A stretch of 64,000 nt of DNA, taken from NCBI GenBank assembly GCA_040879965.1, contig JBBDJI010000012.1, positions 124,001-188,000 on the forward strand. The letters run 5' to 3'. The stretch's first letter is position 1. The number at the start of each line of letters is the position of its first letter. A program made the translations under genes and the position numbers. Source of the DNA: Candidatus Babeliales bacterium (GTDB lineage Bacteria > Babelota > Babeliae > Babelales > JACPOV01). A model generated the notes under the pieces. That model had not been told where the DNA came from. It did no database searches and worked only from the letters and a program-made list of their open reading frames with translations. Positions 18,733-26,204 of this stretch are shown piece by piece.

Positions 18733-19758
18733 ATGAAAGTTATAAACAAAAAAAAACTTATATTTGCGGCATTATTAATTAATCTATTTAATCTATCGCA
18801 TCTTTATGCAGATAATTGGTTTACAAATATTTGCGGCTGGGTTGTTAATTCAATAAAAGAAGAAATTAAAGAAAGTAAACTAAAAAAGAATATTAAAAAA
18901 GATATTGATTATCTTTTAGCAACAACAAGCCAATCTCGTGATTTGCAAAAAAAGCTTGCAGAAAAAACGGATAAAATGGCAACAGTTATTGCGCTACAAT
19001 TAAAAGAAAAAAAACATTTTTCTACTGGAGAATTTGAGCAATATAAAAAGGAACTTGTTTATGCTTCCACTTTACAACTAGTTGTGGATGAAGTAAAAAA
19101 ACAAGCACAAAAAGATATTGAACGTATTAGAGAAAACCCACCAATTAATCCAATTCTTGTAAAAAAGCTTTCATCAAAAGAAGTAATGCAAGCAACTGCT
19201 AATCTTATTATTAAAGAAGCGCAAGCAGCAATCAAAAATAAAGAATATGGTGCTTTAAAAGATTTTATTGGTGAATCTTTAGAAAAGAAAGTTCAATTTA
19301 AAATAGAAAAGCAGTTTGGTATTCATGATTCTCAAGCAGCATCAATAAATTATCAAGCAACCTCATATAATCCAAAACCATCCGCTCCACCTTCTGCTGG
19401 TTCTTCTTATGAAATTTATGAGATTTACCCCAATCTTCAAGATCTTTCACGCAATAAAAATTTCCATGCACGCAGAGAGCGTGGTCAACTATATCGTGAA
19501 TCTGAATGTTGTATTTGTATGGAATCATTTATGAAATTAGGTAAGCGAGTTACGCTTTATTGTGGCCACTCAATATGTCCAACTTGTTTATTTGGCATGA
19601 TGTATATTACTGAAAAGAAAAACTGTCCTTTATGTAGAGATACTATAAAAACTGATGAATTTTCTGTGAGCCATTTACGTCCCCATGTAAATGTTCAACA
19701 ATTAAAAGAAAATCTTCCAACTTTTCATAATAAAATTAATCAATTTTTTAGAAATTAA
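18733..19758 (+). CDS. Secreted RING-finger protein, candidate ubiquitin-ligase effector
   Basis: The product is 341 residues. The ATG at 18733 has AGGAG seven bases upstream and opens a signal peptide ending HLYA before DNW. A helical Lys/Glu-rich section (about 40-200) and a Pro/Ser/Tyr linker lead to a complete C3HC4 RING. Its ligands are Cys259, Cys262, Cys277, His279, Cys282, Cys285, Cys298 and Cys301, in the order CCIC, YCGHSICPTC, CPLC. RING domains bind E2 enzymes in eukaryotes; bacteria lack a canonical ubiquitin pathway, so an exported RING points to action in a eukaryotic host cell. That role is inference, and the route beyond the outer membrane is not shown. A strong terminator follows the gene. 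Confidence 0.85.
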   Translation: MKVINKKKLIFAALLINLFNLSHLYADNWFTNICGWVVNSIKEEIKESKLKKNIKKDIDYLLATTSQSRDLQKKLAEKTDKMATVIALQLKEKKHFSTGEFEQYKKELVYASTLQLVVDEVKKQAQKDIERIRENPPINPILVKKLSSKEVMQATANLIIKEAQAAIKNKEYGALKDFIGESLEKKVQFKIEKQFGIHDSQAASINYQATSYNPKPSAPPSAGSSYEIYEIYPNLQDLSRNKNFHARRERGQLYRESECCICMESFMKLGKRVTLYCGHSICPTCLFGMMYITEKKNCPLCRDTIKTDEFSVSHLRPHVNVQQLKENLPTFHNKINQFFRN

Positions 19759-19768
19759 AATATAAAAA

Positions 19769-19792
19769 AAGGCCAAGCAATTACTTGGCCTT
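19769..19792. terminator. Bidirectional intrinsic terminator
   Basis: AAGGCCAAG (19769-19777), loop CAATTA, and CTTGGCCTT (19784-19792) form a perfect 9-pair stem between two convergent genes. An A-run precedes it on the plus strand, giving a U-run for the minus-strand transcript. Confidence 0.75.
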
Positions 19793-19817
19793 AACAAAAT
19801 TAATTCAATAAAATAAA

Positions 19818-20966
19818 TTATAATGATTCCATATAAGTGTATATTCTTGCTTGAAGATCTTTCGGAAATTCTTTGATTTGCTCATCACTTAGTAGGCTTT
19901 TTTTATATGCATTTATTTGCGAAGTTACATTATGTTTAGATTTTGCTTTTTGAAGCAATTCGGCAAAACCAATAAGCCCACATAAAATATCATGCGCCCA
20001 TTTATAAGTAACATGCTCCGCAATACTACTATCAATTTTTCGAGTTAAATTTTTTGGTATAGCATAAGCAAAAAGTTCTGGATTTTGATCATTAGGCTGC
20101 TCCAAATCACTTTGCCCTAAATGATAATTATAAGTATTGAAAAGACCATTACCTTTAATATCCCATAAAATTGCTTCTTTAATAACTTTATAAGTTTCCT
20201 CAATTGTTTGAGGAGAAATTAATGGAAACACTTGAATATTTTCACGTAAAGTTATCCAATTATCGCCGCGATCTTCTTGTATGACAACTGTATTTTCATC
20301 ACAAGCATAAGATTTAAAATCACTGCGTCCAGGAATTTGCGCAAGATAGGTTTTTGGTACATAAAAATTTTTAATTTTTTCTTTTTCTATTACTTCATGG
20401 CATTTCAATGCGCCAAGTGCACGGCTTATCGTTTGAAATGTAGCCATTTTTTTATCTACGTTGGGATCTAATTGGCCATCCCAAGGCTTGCCATTGAAAG
20501 AAAGTAAGTTATGTTTTTTATGAATTGGGCCCGATAATTGAGCAAAATATTTTTTTCCATCAATTTCTTCCGGCAATGCAATCATATAACTAGCTTGCTG
20601 TGGAATGCTTATTTTTTGTGCATTAATAGTCAATTCTCGTTTTTTAAAATTAATACTATTAATTCCTAGTATGTAAGAACTTCCTATTAATTCTTTTACA
20701 ATTTGATCTTGAGACATAGAAATATTTTGAGATTGACGTGCTAAAACTTTTAACATACCGTGATTTTCAGAAGTCCATTTTGTTATTGTAGTATCTATTT
20801 TCTTGGGTATTTGAGGAACTAATTTAGAGATATTCTCTGGAGTAATCAGTTGCCCTTTATAACTATGGGCATCTTCTAGCCCCATTGGTATCTCAAATGT
20901 ATTTTCCATAGCACATAAAAAACCACCGAAAATAGCAGTAAGGTATAATAAACCTATTTTTTTCAT
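19818..20966 (-). CDS. Secreted protein of unknown function, 382 residues
   Basis: A signal peptide (KKIGLLYLTAIFGGFLCA) precedes a mixed alpha/beta mature protein. I see no sure family. The block ENTVVIQEDRGDNW followed by AILWDIKGNGLFNTYN loosely recalls the hinge and catalytic loop of kinase-like folds, but the Asp-to-Asn spacing is one short of the usual pattern, so this is not claimed. The start has AAAGGAG seven bases upstream and a near-consensus promoter at 21005-21033. The gene is monocistronic and faces the RING-finger gene across a shared terminator. Confidence 0.7.
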   Translation of the reverse strand: MKKIGLLYLTAIFGGFLCAMENTFEIPMGLEDAHSYKGQLITPENISKLVPQIPKKIDTTITKWTSENHGMLKVLARQSQNISMSQDQIVKELIGSSYILGINSINFKKRELTINAQKISIPQQASYMIALPEEIDGKKYFAQLSGPIHKKHNLLSFNGKPWDGQLDPNVDKKMATFQTISRALGALKCHEVIEKEKIKNFYVPKTYLAQIPGRSDFKSYACDENTVVIQEDRGDNWITLRENIQVFPLISPQTIEETYKVIKEAILWDIKGNGLFNTYNYHLGQSDLEQPNDQNPELFAYAIPKNLTRKIDSSIAEHVTYKWAHDILCGLIGFAELLQKAKSKHNVTSQINAYKKSLLSDEQIKEFPKDLQARIYTYMESL

Positions 20967-21004
20967 AAAAACTCCTTTGTATGTTGAAAAATTAGACTCA
21001 ATAG

Positions 21005-21033
21005 ATTATCGTTTTTTTATTTCAATTTGTCAA
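21005..21033 (-). promoter_or_regulatory. Sigma70 promoter of the 382-residue secreted protein
   Basis: On the minus strand, TTGACA (21033-21028), a 17-base spacer and GATAAT (21010-21005) sit about 40 bases before the ATG at 20966. This is one of the best promoters in the window. Confidence 0.7.
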
Positions 21034-21122
21034 GCGCATTGCTCATTTATTGTAAATATTGTATCGAAGGCTAACATAATTTAAACTTCTAACTAAACTA
21101 TTAAAAAAGCAAAGTAAAAAAT

Positions 21123-21878
21123 ATGAAAAAACAATTTTCTGTTGTTTGTAATTGGAAAATGTATTTCCCACTAAATACCTCTATCGAATGGATTATAAAA
21201 CATTTTTCAGAACTAATTGATCTGCAGAGTAAAACCAATCAATTATTAATTATTTGCCCTTCATTTGATGCGCTATATCCTATAGCACAACACATAAAAA
21301 ATTCACCTATTAGGTTGGGCGCACAAAATTGTTCTACACATGATTCAGGGGCTTATACTGGTGAAGTTTCTGCCAAATCTCTTGCACAAATTGGCTGTAA
21401 TTTTTGCATTATTGGACACAGCGAAAGAAGGCAATATTTTAAAGAAACTAATGAAGAAATCACTCAAAAAATATCCCGTCTTTTTTCACAAGCAATAACT
21501 CCTATTTTATGTATTGGCGAAACTAAGAATGAATATGAAAATAAAGCCACCCAGCAGGTCTTAGATCAACAATTATCAAAAATTCCATTAATTTTAAAAG
21601 AAAATGACCAATCGCTGTATATAGCATATGAGCCTATCTGGGCTATAGGTACCGGAAAAATAGCTAATATAAGCTATTTAACAACTATTTTCGACTATTT
21701 ACAACAAAAAATTAGCCAATATCCTAATAAAAAAAATATTAGACTTTTATATGGCGGGAGTATAAAAGGAGAAAGCACCTCAAGTCTCCTAAAAATATCA
21801 AATCTAAATGGATTTCTGATAGGAAACGCAAGTACCGATTTTCAAGAGCTTAAAAAAATAGTATTATCTATAGTATAA
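21123..21878 (+). CDS. tpiA: Triosephosphate isomerase
   Basis: The enzyme interconverts dihydroxyacetone phosphate and glyceraldehyde 3-phosphate in glycolysis. The 251-residue length is standard. Catalytic elements are all present: Lys in NWKMY near the N-terminus, His in IIGHSERR (about 98), Glu in YEPIWAIGTG (about 168) and the phosphate-binding LYGGS near the end. It is followed by secG after a 41-base gap, a tpiA-secG pairing found in many bacteria. The start ATG follows AAAGCAAAG, a weak ribosome site. Confidence 0.95.
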   Translation: MKKQFSVVCNWKMYFPLNTSIEWIIKHFSELIDLQSKTNQLLIICPSFDALYPIAQHIKNSPIRLGAQNCSTHDSGAYTGEVSAKSLAQIGCNFCIIGHSERRQYFKETNEEITQKISRLFSQAITPILCIGETKNEYENKATQQVLDQQLSKIPLILKENDQSLYIAYEPIWAIGTGKIANISYLTTIFDYLQQKISQYPNKKNIRLLYGGSIKGESTSSLLKISNLNGFLIGNASTDFQELKKIVLSIV

Positions 21879-21919
21879 GAGTAAATTTATTGAAAAATAT
21901 GAAAACAATCGAGGTAATC

Positions 21920-22213
21920 ATGATTTTATTTAACTTATTAACGGCACTTTTTATTATAATAACTGTTCTCCTTATTCCGTTGATTCTTGTTCAAAAAGGC
22001 AAAGGTAGCATGGGACTTGGTACTATGGGAGGCGGCGCTCAAATGATCTTTGGTGGCTCCGGAGGTCAAGATCTTTTTCAAAAAATAACATGGATTTTTG
22101 GTGCTATTTTTATGTTTGGCTCATTAGCTCTTTCTTTAATGAAAACACAGGAATACCGCAGTGCTCGTTATTTAAATAGCTATAAACAGACTACACAAAT
22201 TCCTCAGCAATAA
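21920..22213 (+). CDS. secG: SecG protein-export membrane subunit
   Basis: SecG is the small accessory subunit of the SecYEG translocon. The product (97 residues) has two transmembrane helices separated by the conserved Gly-rich loop (KGKGSMGLGTMGGG, then FGGSGGQDLF). I place the start at ATG 21920, preceded by GAGG at the proper distance, rather than the TTG at 21890 or ATG at 21899. The short tail after helix two is hydrophilic. Presence of SecG fits the high number of signal-peptide proteins nearby. Confidence 0.88.
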   Translation: MILFNLLTALFIIITVLLIPLILVQKGKGSMGLGTMGGGAQMIFGGSGGQDLFQKITWIFGAIFMFGSLALSLMKTQEYRSARYLNSYKQTTQIPQQ

Positions 22214-22255
22214 ACCAAAAGAAAACTAAATAAAAATAGCATCTGAGCTTAATCA

Positions 22256-23032
22256 ATGATCGTATCAATTATTGACTGTATTGGGATTAATAGTATTTCA
22301 TTATGCAGTACAGTAGGTCTATTTTTTATCTTTTTAATACGAACAATCGAAGCCCTTTTTACTAAGAAACTCAATTGGCAAAGATTGCTACATCAAATGG
22401 AATGTATTGGCGTTAACTCTTTAGCTATTGTTATTTTAACGGGATCTTTTGCGGGCGCAGTACTTGCTTTTCAAAGTTATATAGGTTTTAAGCGATTTGG
22501 CGGAGAAGAATTTATTGGCCCTGTTGTTGCATTAACTATGATGCGCGAACTTGGCCCGGTACTTACTGGGCTCATGGTTGCTGGCAGATCTGGTTCAGCA
22601 ATGGCAGCTGAAATTGGGACCATGTGCATCACTGAACAAATCGATGCGCTCCGTACCTTGTATATAAATATTTGGCAATATCTTATGGTCCCTCGCATAT
22701 TAGCAAGTACTATTATTTTACCTTTTTTAAGCCTTTTTGCTATGATATGTGGTACTATTGGCGGATATATTATTGCCGTGTATGTTTTACATCTAAATGG
22801 AGAAGAATATATTTCTGGTATAAAAAGATATATTGAGCTAGCTGATGTTATTAATGGATTATTAAAATCAGCAATTTTTGGTTTAATTTTTTCATGGGTT
22901 GGTTGCTATCAGGGTTATGCTACTCAGGGTGGTGCTCGTGGAGTTGGTATATCTACTACTCAAGCAGTCGTTATTGGATCAATAATGATTCTTATCGCAA
23001 ATTATTTTTTAACTGCACTGCTATTCGAATAA
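22256..23032 (+). CDS. mlaE: MlaE-type lipid ABC transporter permease
   Basis: This is the permease of the Mla lipid-transport system that moves phospholipid between the inner and outer membranes. The product has 258 residues and several transmembrane helices. The family signature in the middle is intact (ELGPVLTGLMVAGRSGSAMAAEIGTM, spanning about 98-123), as is the EQIDALRTL coupling segment. It is followed seven bases later by the matching ATPase. The substrate-binding subunit MlaD is not next to it, so it may be encoded elsewhere. Confidence 0.9.
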   Translation: MIVSIIDCIGINSISLCSTVGLFFIFLIRTIEALFTKKLNWQRLLHQMECIGVNSLAIVILTGSFAGAVLAFQSYIGFKRFGGEEFIGPVVALTMMRELGPVLTGLMVAGRSGSAMAAEIGTMCITEQIDALRTLYINIWQYLMVPRILASTIILPFLSLFAMICGTIGGYIIAVYVLHLNGEEYISGIKRYIELADVINGLLKSAIFGLIFSWVGCYQGYATQGGARGVGISTTQAVVIGSIMILIANYFLTALLFE

Positions 23033-23039
23033 AAATTTA

Positions 23040-23801
23040 ATGATTGAATTAATTGATTTAAAAAAGCAATTTAATAATAAATGGATTAGCAACGGAGTTA
23101 ATCTAAAAATTCCTGAAAATCAGATGACCGTAATTATAGGTAAGTCAGGAGAAGGTAAATCAGTATTACTTAAACAAATAATTGGTCTTGTGCCCCCTAC
23201 TTCTGGAAAAATAATTATTGAAGGTAAAGATACCGTTCAGATGAATAAATCACAACGCGTAAACATATTTAAAAAATTTGGTTATGTTTTTCAATTTGCA
23301 GCATTACTTGATTCATTAAATGTATTTGAAAATATAGGGCTCCAACTTCTGGAAGATATAATACCTAAAAATAAAATACTGGAAATTGTAAAAGAAAAGT
23401 TAAAACTTGTTAATTTGCCTTCTGATATTTTATGGAAATATCCATCAGAATTATCAGGTGGCATGCGTAAGCGAGTTGGACTTGCGCGCACTTTAATAAC
23501 TCAACCACAAACTATCCTGTATGATGAACCAACTACAGGACTTGATCCAATAACAGTGCGAATAATCCATGAACTTATGTATGATATGCAAAAACGATTC
23601 AAAATTACTTCTATTGTTGTTTCTCATGATATAGAAATATTTAAATATGCTGATAATGTCGCATTATTACACGAGGGGAAAATACGGTATTTTGGTAATG
23701 CAAAAACTATTTGGCAATCTGATAATCCATATGTTTATCAATTTATTCGAGGGCTTTCTGAAGGCCCCATGCAAACTGAAATAGTATCAAAATCAAATTG
23801 A
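23040..23801 (+). CDS. mlaF: MlaF-type ABC transporter ATPase
   Basis: This is the cytoplasmic ATPase partner of the MlaE permease. The 253-residue product has Walker A (GKSGEGKS, about 36), a Q-loop (VFQFAALLDSLNVFEN), the ABC signature (LSGGMRKRVGLARTL), Walker B (TILYDEPTTGLD) and the switch His (SHDI). The FAALLDSLNVFEN stretch and GGMRKRV are typical of the Mla subgroup rather than general importers. Spacing of seven bases from mlaE indicates co-transcription. No substrate-binding gene follows; the next gene starts after 129 bases with its own promoter. Confidence 0.9.
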   Translation: MIELIDLKKQFNNKWISNGVNLKIPENQMTVIIGKSGEGKSVLLKQIIGLVPPTSGKIIIEGKDTVQMNKSQRVNIFKKFGYVFQFAALLDSLNVFENIGLQLLEDIIPKNKILEIVKEKLKLVNLPSDILWKYPSELSGGMRKRVGLARTLITQPQTILYDEPTTGLDPITVRIIHELMYDMQKRFKITSIVVSHDIEIFKYADNVALLHEGKIRYFGNAKTIWQSDNPYVYQFIRGLSEGPMQTEIVSKSN

Positions 23802-23847
23802 TTTTAGTTTAATTTAATATATTCACTGATAGATTTTACTTTTCGTA

Positions 23848-23876
23848 TTGTAAGAAAAACAAAAGATTGTTACAAT
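23848..23876 (+). promoter_or_regulatory. Sigma70 promoter of the MoxR gene
   Basis: TTGTAA (23848-23853), a 17-base spacer and TACAAT (23871-23876) lie about 55 bases before the MoxR start, in the gap after mlaF. Confidence 0.5.
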
Positions 23877-23930
23877 AAATTCTACATTTTCTCCTTTTGT
23901 GCTTATAGAAAAATATAATAAGGCAAGACT

Positions 23931-24920
23931 ATGACAATTGAATCTTTCAATGAAGAATTACTCGATCAAATAAAAAATGAAAGTATACGATTTCAATTTT
24001 TAAAAGATGAAATCGCTCAAGTTATTGTTGGTAATGACAATATAATTCATTTTATTATTGTCGCTCTTTTATGTAATGGTCACATTTTGCTCGAAGGAGT
24101 ACCTGGTGTCGCAAAGACCACCACTATAAAAGCTATCACAAATGCTTTAGGATTATTATTTAAACGTATTCAATTTACTCCTGATTTATTACCAGCTGAT
24201 CTTATTGGTACTTTAATTTACAATCCAAAAACACAGGAATTTGAAACAAAAAAAGGCCCTATCTTTGCTAATCTCGTTTTAGCTGATGAAATTAATAGGA
24301 CGCCAGCAAAAGTGCAGGCTGCTTTATTAGAAGCTATGGAAGAACAGCAAATTACTATTGGCTCAACTACTTACCAACTTGAAGCACCCTTTTTTGTTTT
24401 AGCAACACAAAACCCGATAGAACAAGAAGGTACTTATCGATTACCGGAAGCACAAATTGATCGTTTTATGTTTAAATTAATTGTTGGTTATTTAAATCCA
24501 GAACAAGAAAAAGAAATTTTACATAAAACAAATAACTCAAATAATATTAATAAAATATTAGAAAAAGAATCATTGTTTACTGCACAAAAAATAGTAAAGC
24601 AAATTTACGTTGATCAAAAAATTATTGATTATCTAATACAAATCGTTTTTGCCACTAGAATTCCTAATCAATATAATTTAAGTCGTCTTAAGCCATATAT
24701 TGAATACGGAGTTTCTCCCAGAGCAACACTTGCATTATATCGAGCAGCACAAGCACATGCTTTTTTGAAAAAACGACACTTTGTTACTCCTGACGATATT
24801 AAAGCGGTATCGCCAGCAATTTTAAGACATAGAATTTCTTTAACGTATGAAGCTGATGCAGATAATGTAACAGTCGACAATATTATACAAGAGGTATTAT
24901 CGACTATATCAACACCGTAA
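23931..24920 (+). CDS. MoxR-family AAA+ ATPase
   Basis: MoxR ATPases act as chaperones that insert cofactors or mature surface and VWA-domain proteins. The 329-residue product has Walker A in the MoxR form (GVPGVAKTT), the hallmark LADEINRTPAKVQAALLEAMEE, sensor one (ATQNPIEQEG) and the C-terminal lid (YGVSPRATLALYRAAQ). No VWA or DUF58 partner gene is adjacent. Instead the type II secretion operon begins 114 bases later with its own promoter, so a link is only positional. Confidence 0.9.
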   Translation: MTIESFNEELLDQIKNESIRFQFLKDEIAQVIVGNDNIIHFIIVALLCNGHILLEGVPGVAKTTTIKAITNALGLLFKRIQFTPDLLPADLIGTLIYNPKTQEFETKKGPIFANLVLADEINRTPAKVQAALLEAMEEQQITIGSTTYQLEAPFFVLATQNPIEQEGTYRLPEAQIDRFMFKLIVGYLNPEQEKEILHKTNNSNNINKILEKESLFTAQKIVKQIYVDQKIIDYLIQIVFATRIPNQYNLSRLKPYIEYGVSPRATLALYRAAQAHAFLKKRHFVTPDDIKAVSPAILRHRISLTYEADADNVTVDNIIQEVLSTISTP

Positions 24921-24974
24921 TAGTTAAAAATAATGAAAGCATAGTGCAACTCTAATCATCAGAGAAAATTCCGC

Positions 24975-25004
24975 TTGACAAAATTTAATACTGAAGGGTA
25001 TTGT
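24975..25004 (+). promoter_or_regulatory. Promoter of the type II secretion operon
   Basis: TTGACA (24975-24980), an 18-base spacer and TATTGT (24999-25004) lie 30 bases before the GspC start. The TTG of this -35 box would otherwise be read as the start of a longer frame, which supports the shorter gene model. Confidence 0.55.
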
Positions 25005-25034
25005 GTGAAATTAATGACTAAAAAAGGAATATTC

Positions 25035-26189
25035 ATGAAACATCCTTTTTGGCTCGCCAATAGTACCCTGTTAATTTTATTGATTTTTATTATTTTTTTT
25101 ATTGTCTTTTCACGGCCAACTATACCGCCACGTATATCTTTTGAGCCAACCGAAGTAAGACCGCCAAAAAAAGAAATCAGTAAAATTGATGTAAGTAAAA
25201 TTTATACCAATGATCTTTTTAATACGTACAAACAACCATTGGTTCCTCCTAAAGAACCTGATTTAATAAAACCAATGCCACAGCCTCCTAGCCCTAAGTT
25301 TCCAACTATGCCTATAGCGGCTCCACCAAAGTTTTTAGAACCACTCAAAATTAATTTGAGAGGAATTATAGTTGCTACTAATGAACATATGAACATCGCT
25401 ATCATAGAAGATGTTAAAGAAAAGAAAGCAAAAAATTATAAAGTTGGTGAAACAATTGAAGATGGCCAATTAATTAGAATTTTAAAAAACAAAATTATTT
25501 TAATACGATCAAATGGCCAACAAGAAACACTATATGTTAGTAAACATGATGCGCAAATAGAACAGTTACTAATGCCACAAGATAACTGGGGTTCTATTAT
25601 AAAAAAAATTAGTGCAAATCAATTTGAAATAAATAAAGACTTATTTATTGAACGAGTAAGAACGCTCGCGCAAATCATTGATATGCTTAATCTTACTACT
25701 GTTTACAGTCAAGGGAAAAGTATAGGCTGCCGTATTGGAAAGTTAGAAAAGAATTCCCTCGGCCAAGCATTAGGTTTAATGCAAGGGGATATAATTCAAA
25801 AAATTAATGATATCCCGGCAACGAATACACCTTCAAGATTTGAAATTTATAAAATTATTCTCAAATTAAATCATAATGATACTATTGTTGTAGAATTATT
25901 GCGCAAGAATATGCCTATTACCATGCGATATACTCTTAAAAAAATACAAACAGAACAGGCATCGGTAAAGCTACCAGATAAAGAAGTAATAAGTTTAATA
26001 GATGAAAAAAATCAAAAACAAGTTGAAGAAGAAAAAAGAAAAATAAAAACTGAACAGCAACGTTTTGCACCAACAGTAAGAGAATTAGAAAAAAAAGAAA
26101 AACAAGATATGCTCAAAATGAGTCAACGCACTGTGTCAAATAGAAGACACGGCCGTGGTATTTTGTCAAGCAATATAGAACAACCATAG
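25035..26189 (+). CDS. gspC: GspC-like type II secretion protein with PDZ domain
   Basis: GspC links the inner-membrane platform to the secretin. The product, 384 residues from ATG 25035 (AAGGAAT upstream), has one N-terminal transmembrane helix (LLILLIFIIFFIVF). A Pro-rich linker and a homology-region domain (LKINLRGIIVATNEHMNIAIIED, about 103-125, then a small beta unit) follow. A PDZ domain lies at about 215-300 (SIGCRIGKLEKNSLGQALG, GDIIQKIND). A charged tail, longer than in typical GspC, follows the PDZ domain. It heads a five-gene operon with two secretins, GspL-like and GspM-like proteins, which supports the assignment. Confidence 0.8.
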   Translation: MKHPFWLANSTLLILLIFIIFFIVFSRPTIPPRISFEPTEVRPPKKEISKIDVSKIYTNDLFNTYKQPLVPPKEPDLIKPMPQPPSPKFPTMPIAAPPKFLEPLKINLRGIIVATNEHMNIAIIEDVKEKKAKNYKVGETIEDGQLIRILKNKIILIRSNGQQETLYVSKHDAQIEQLLMPQDNWGSIIKKISANQFEINKDLFIERVRTLAQIIDMLNLTTVYSQGKSIGCRIGKLEKNSLGQALGLMQGDIIQKINDIPATNTPSRFEIYKIILKLNHNDTIVVELLRKNMPITMRYTLKKIQTEQASVKLPDKEVISLIDEKNQKQVEEEKRKIKTEQQRFAPTVRELEKKEKQDMLKMSQRTVSNRRHGRGILSSNIEQP

Positions 26190-26204
26190 AACAAGTGAAA
26201 ATAG

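Noticed and set aside
19818-20966. Protein kinase-like motifs in the 382-residue secreted protein
   Set aside because: The Asp to Asn distance in WDIKGNGLFN is one short of the catalytic-loop pattern and no P-loop or DFG equivalent is visible.
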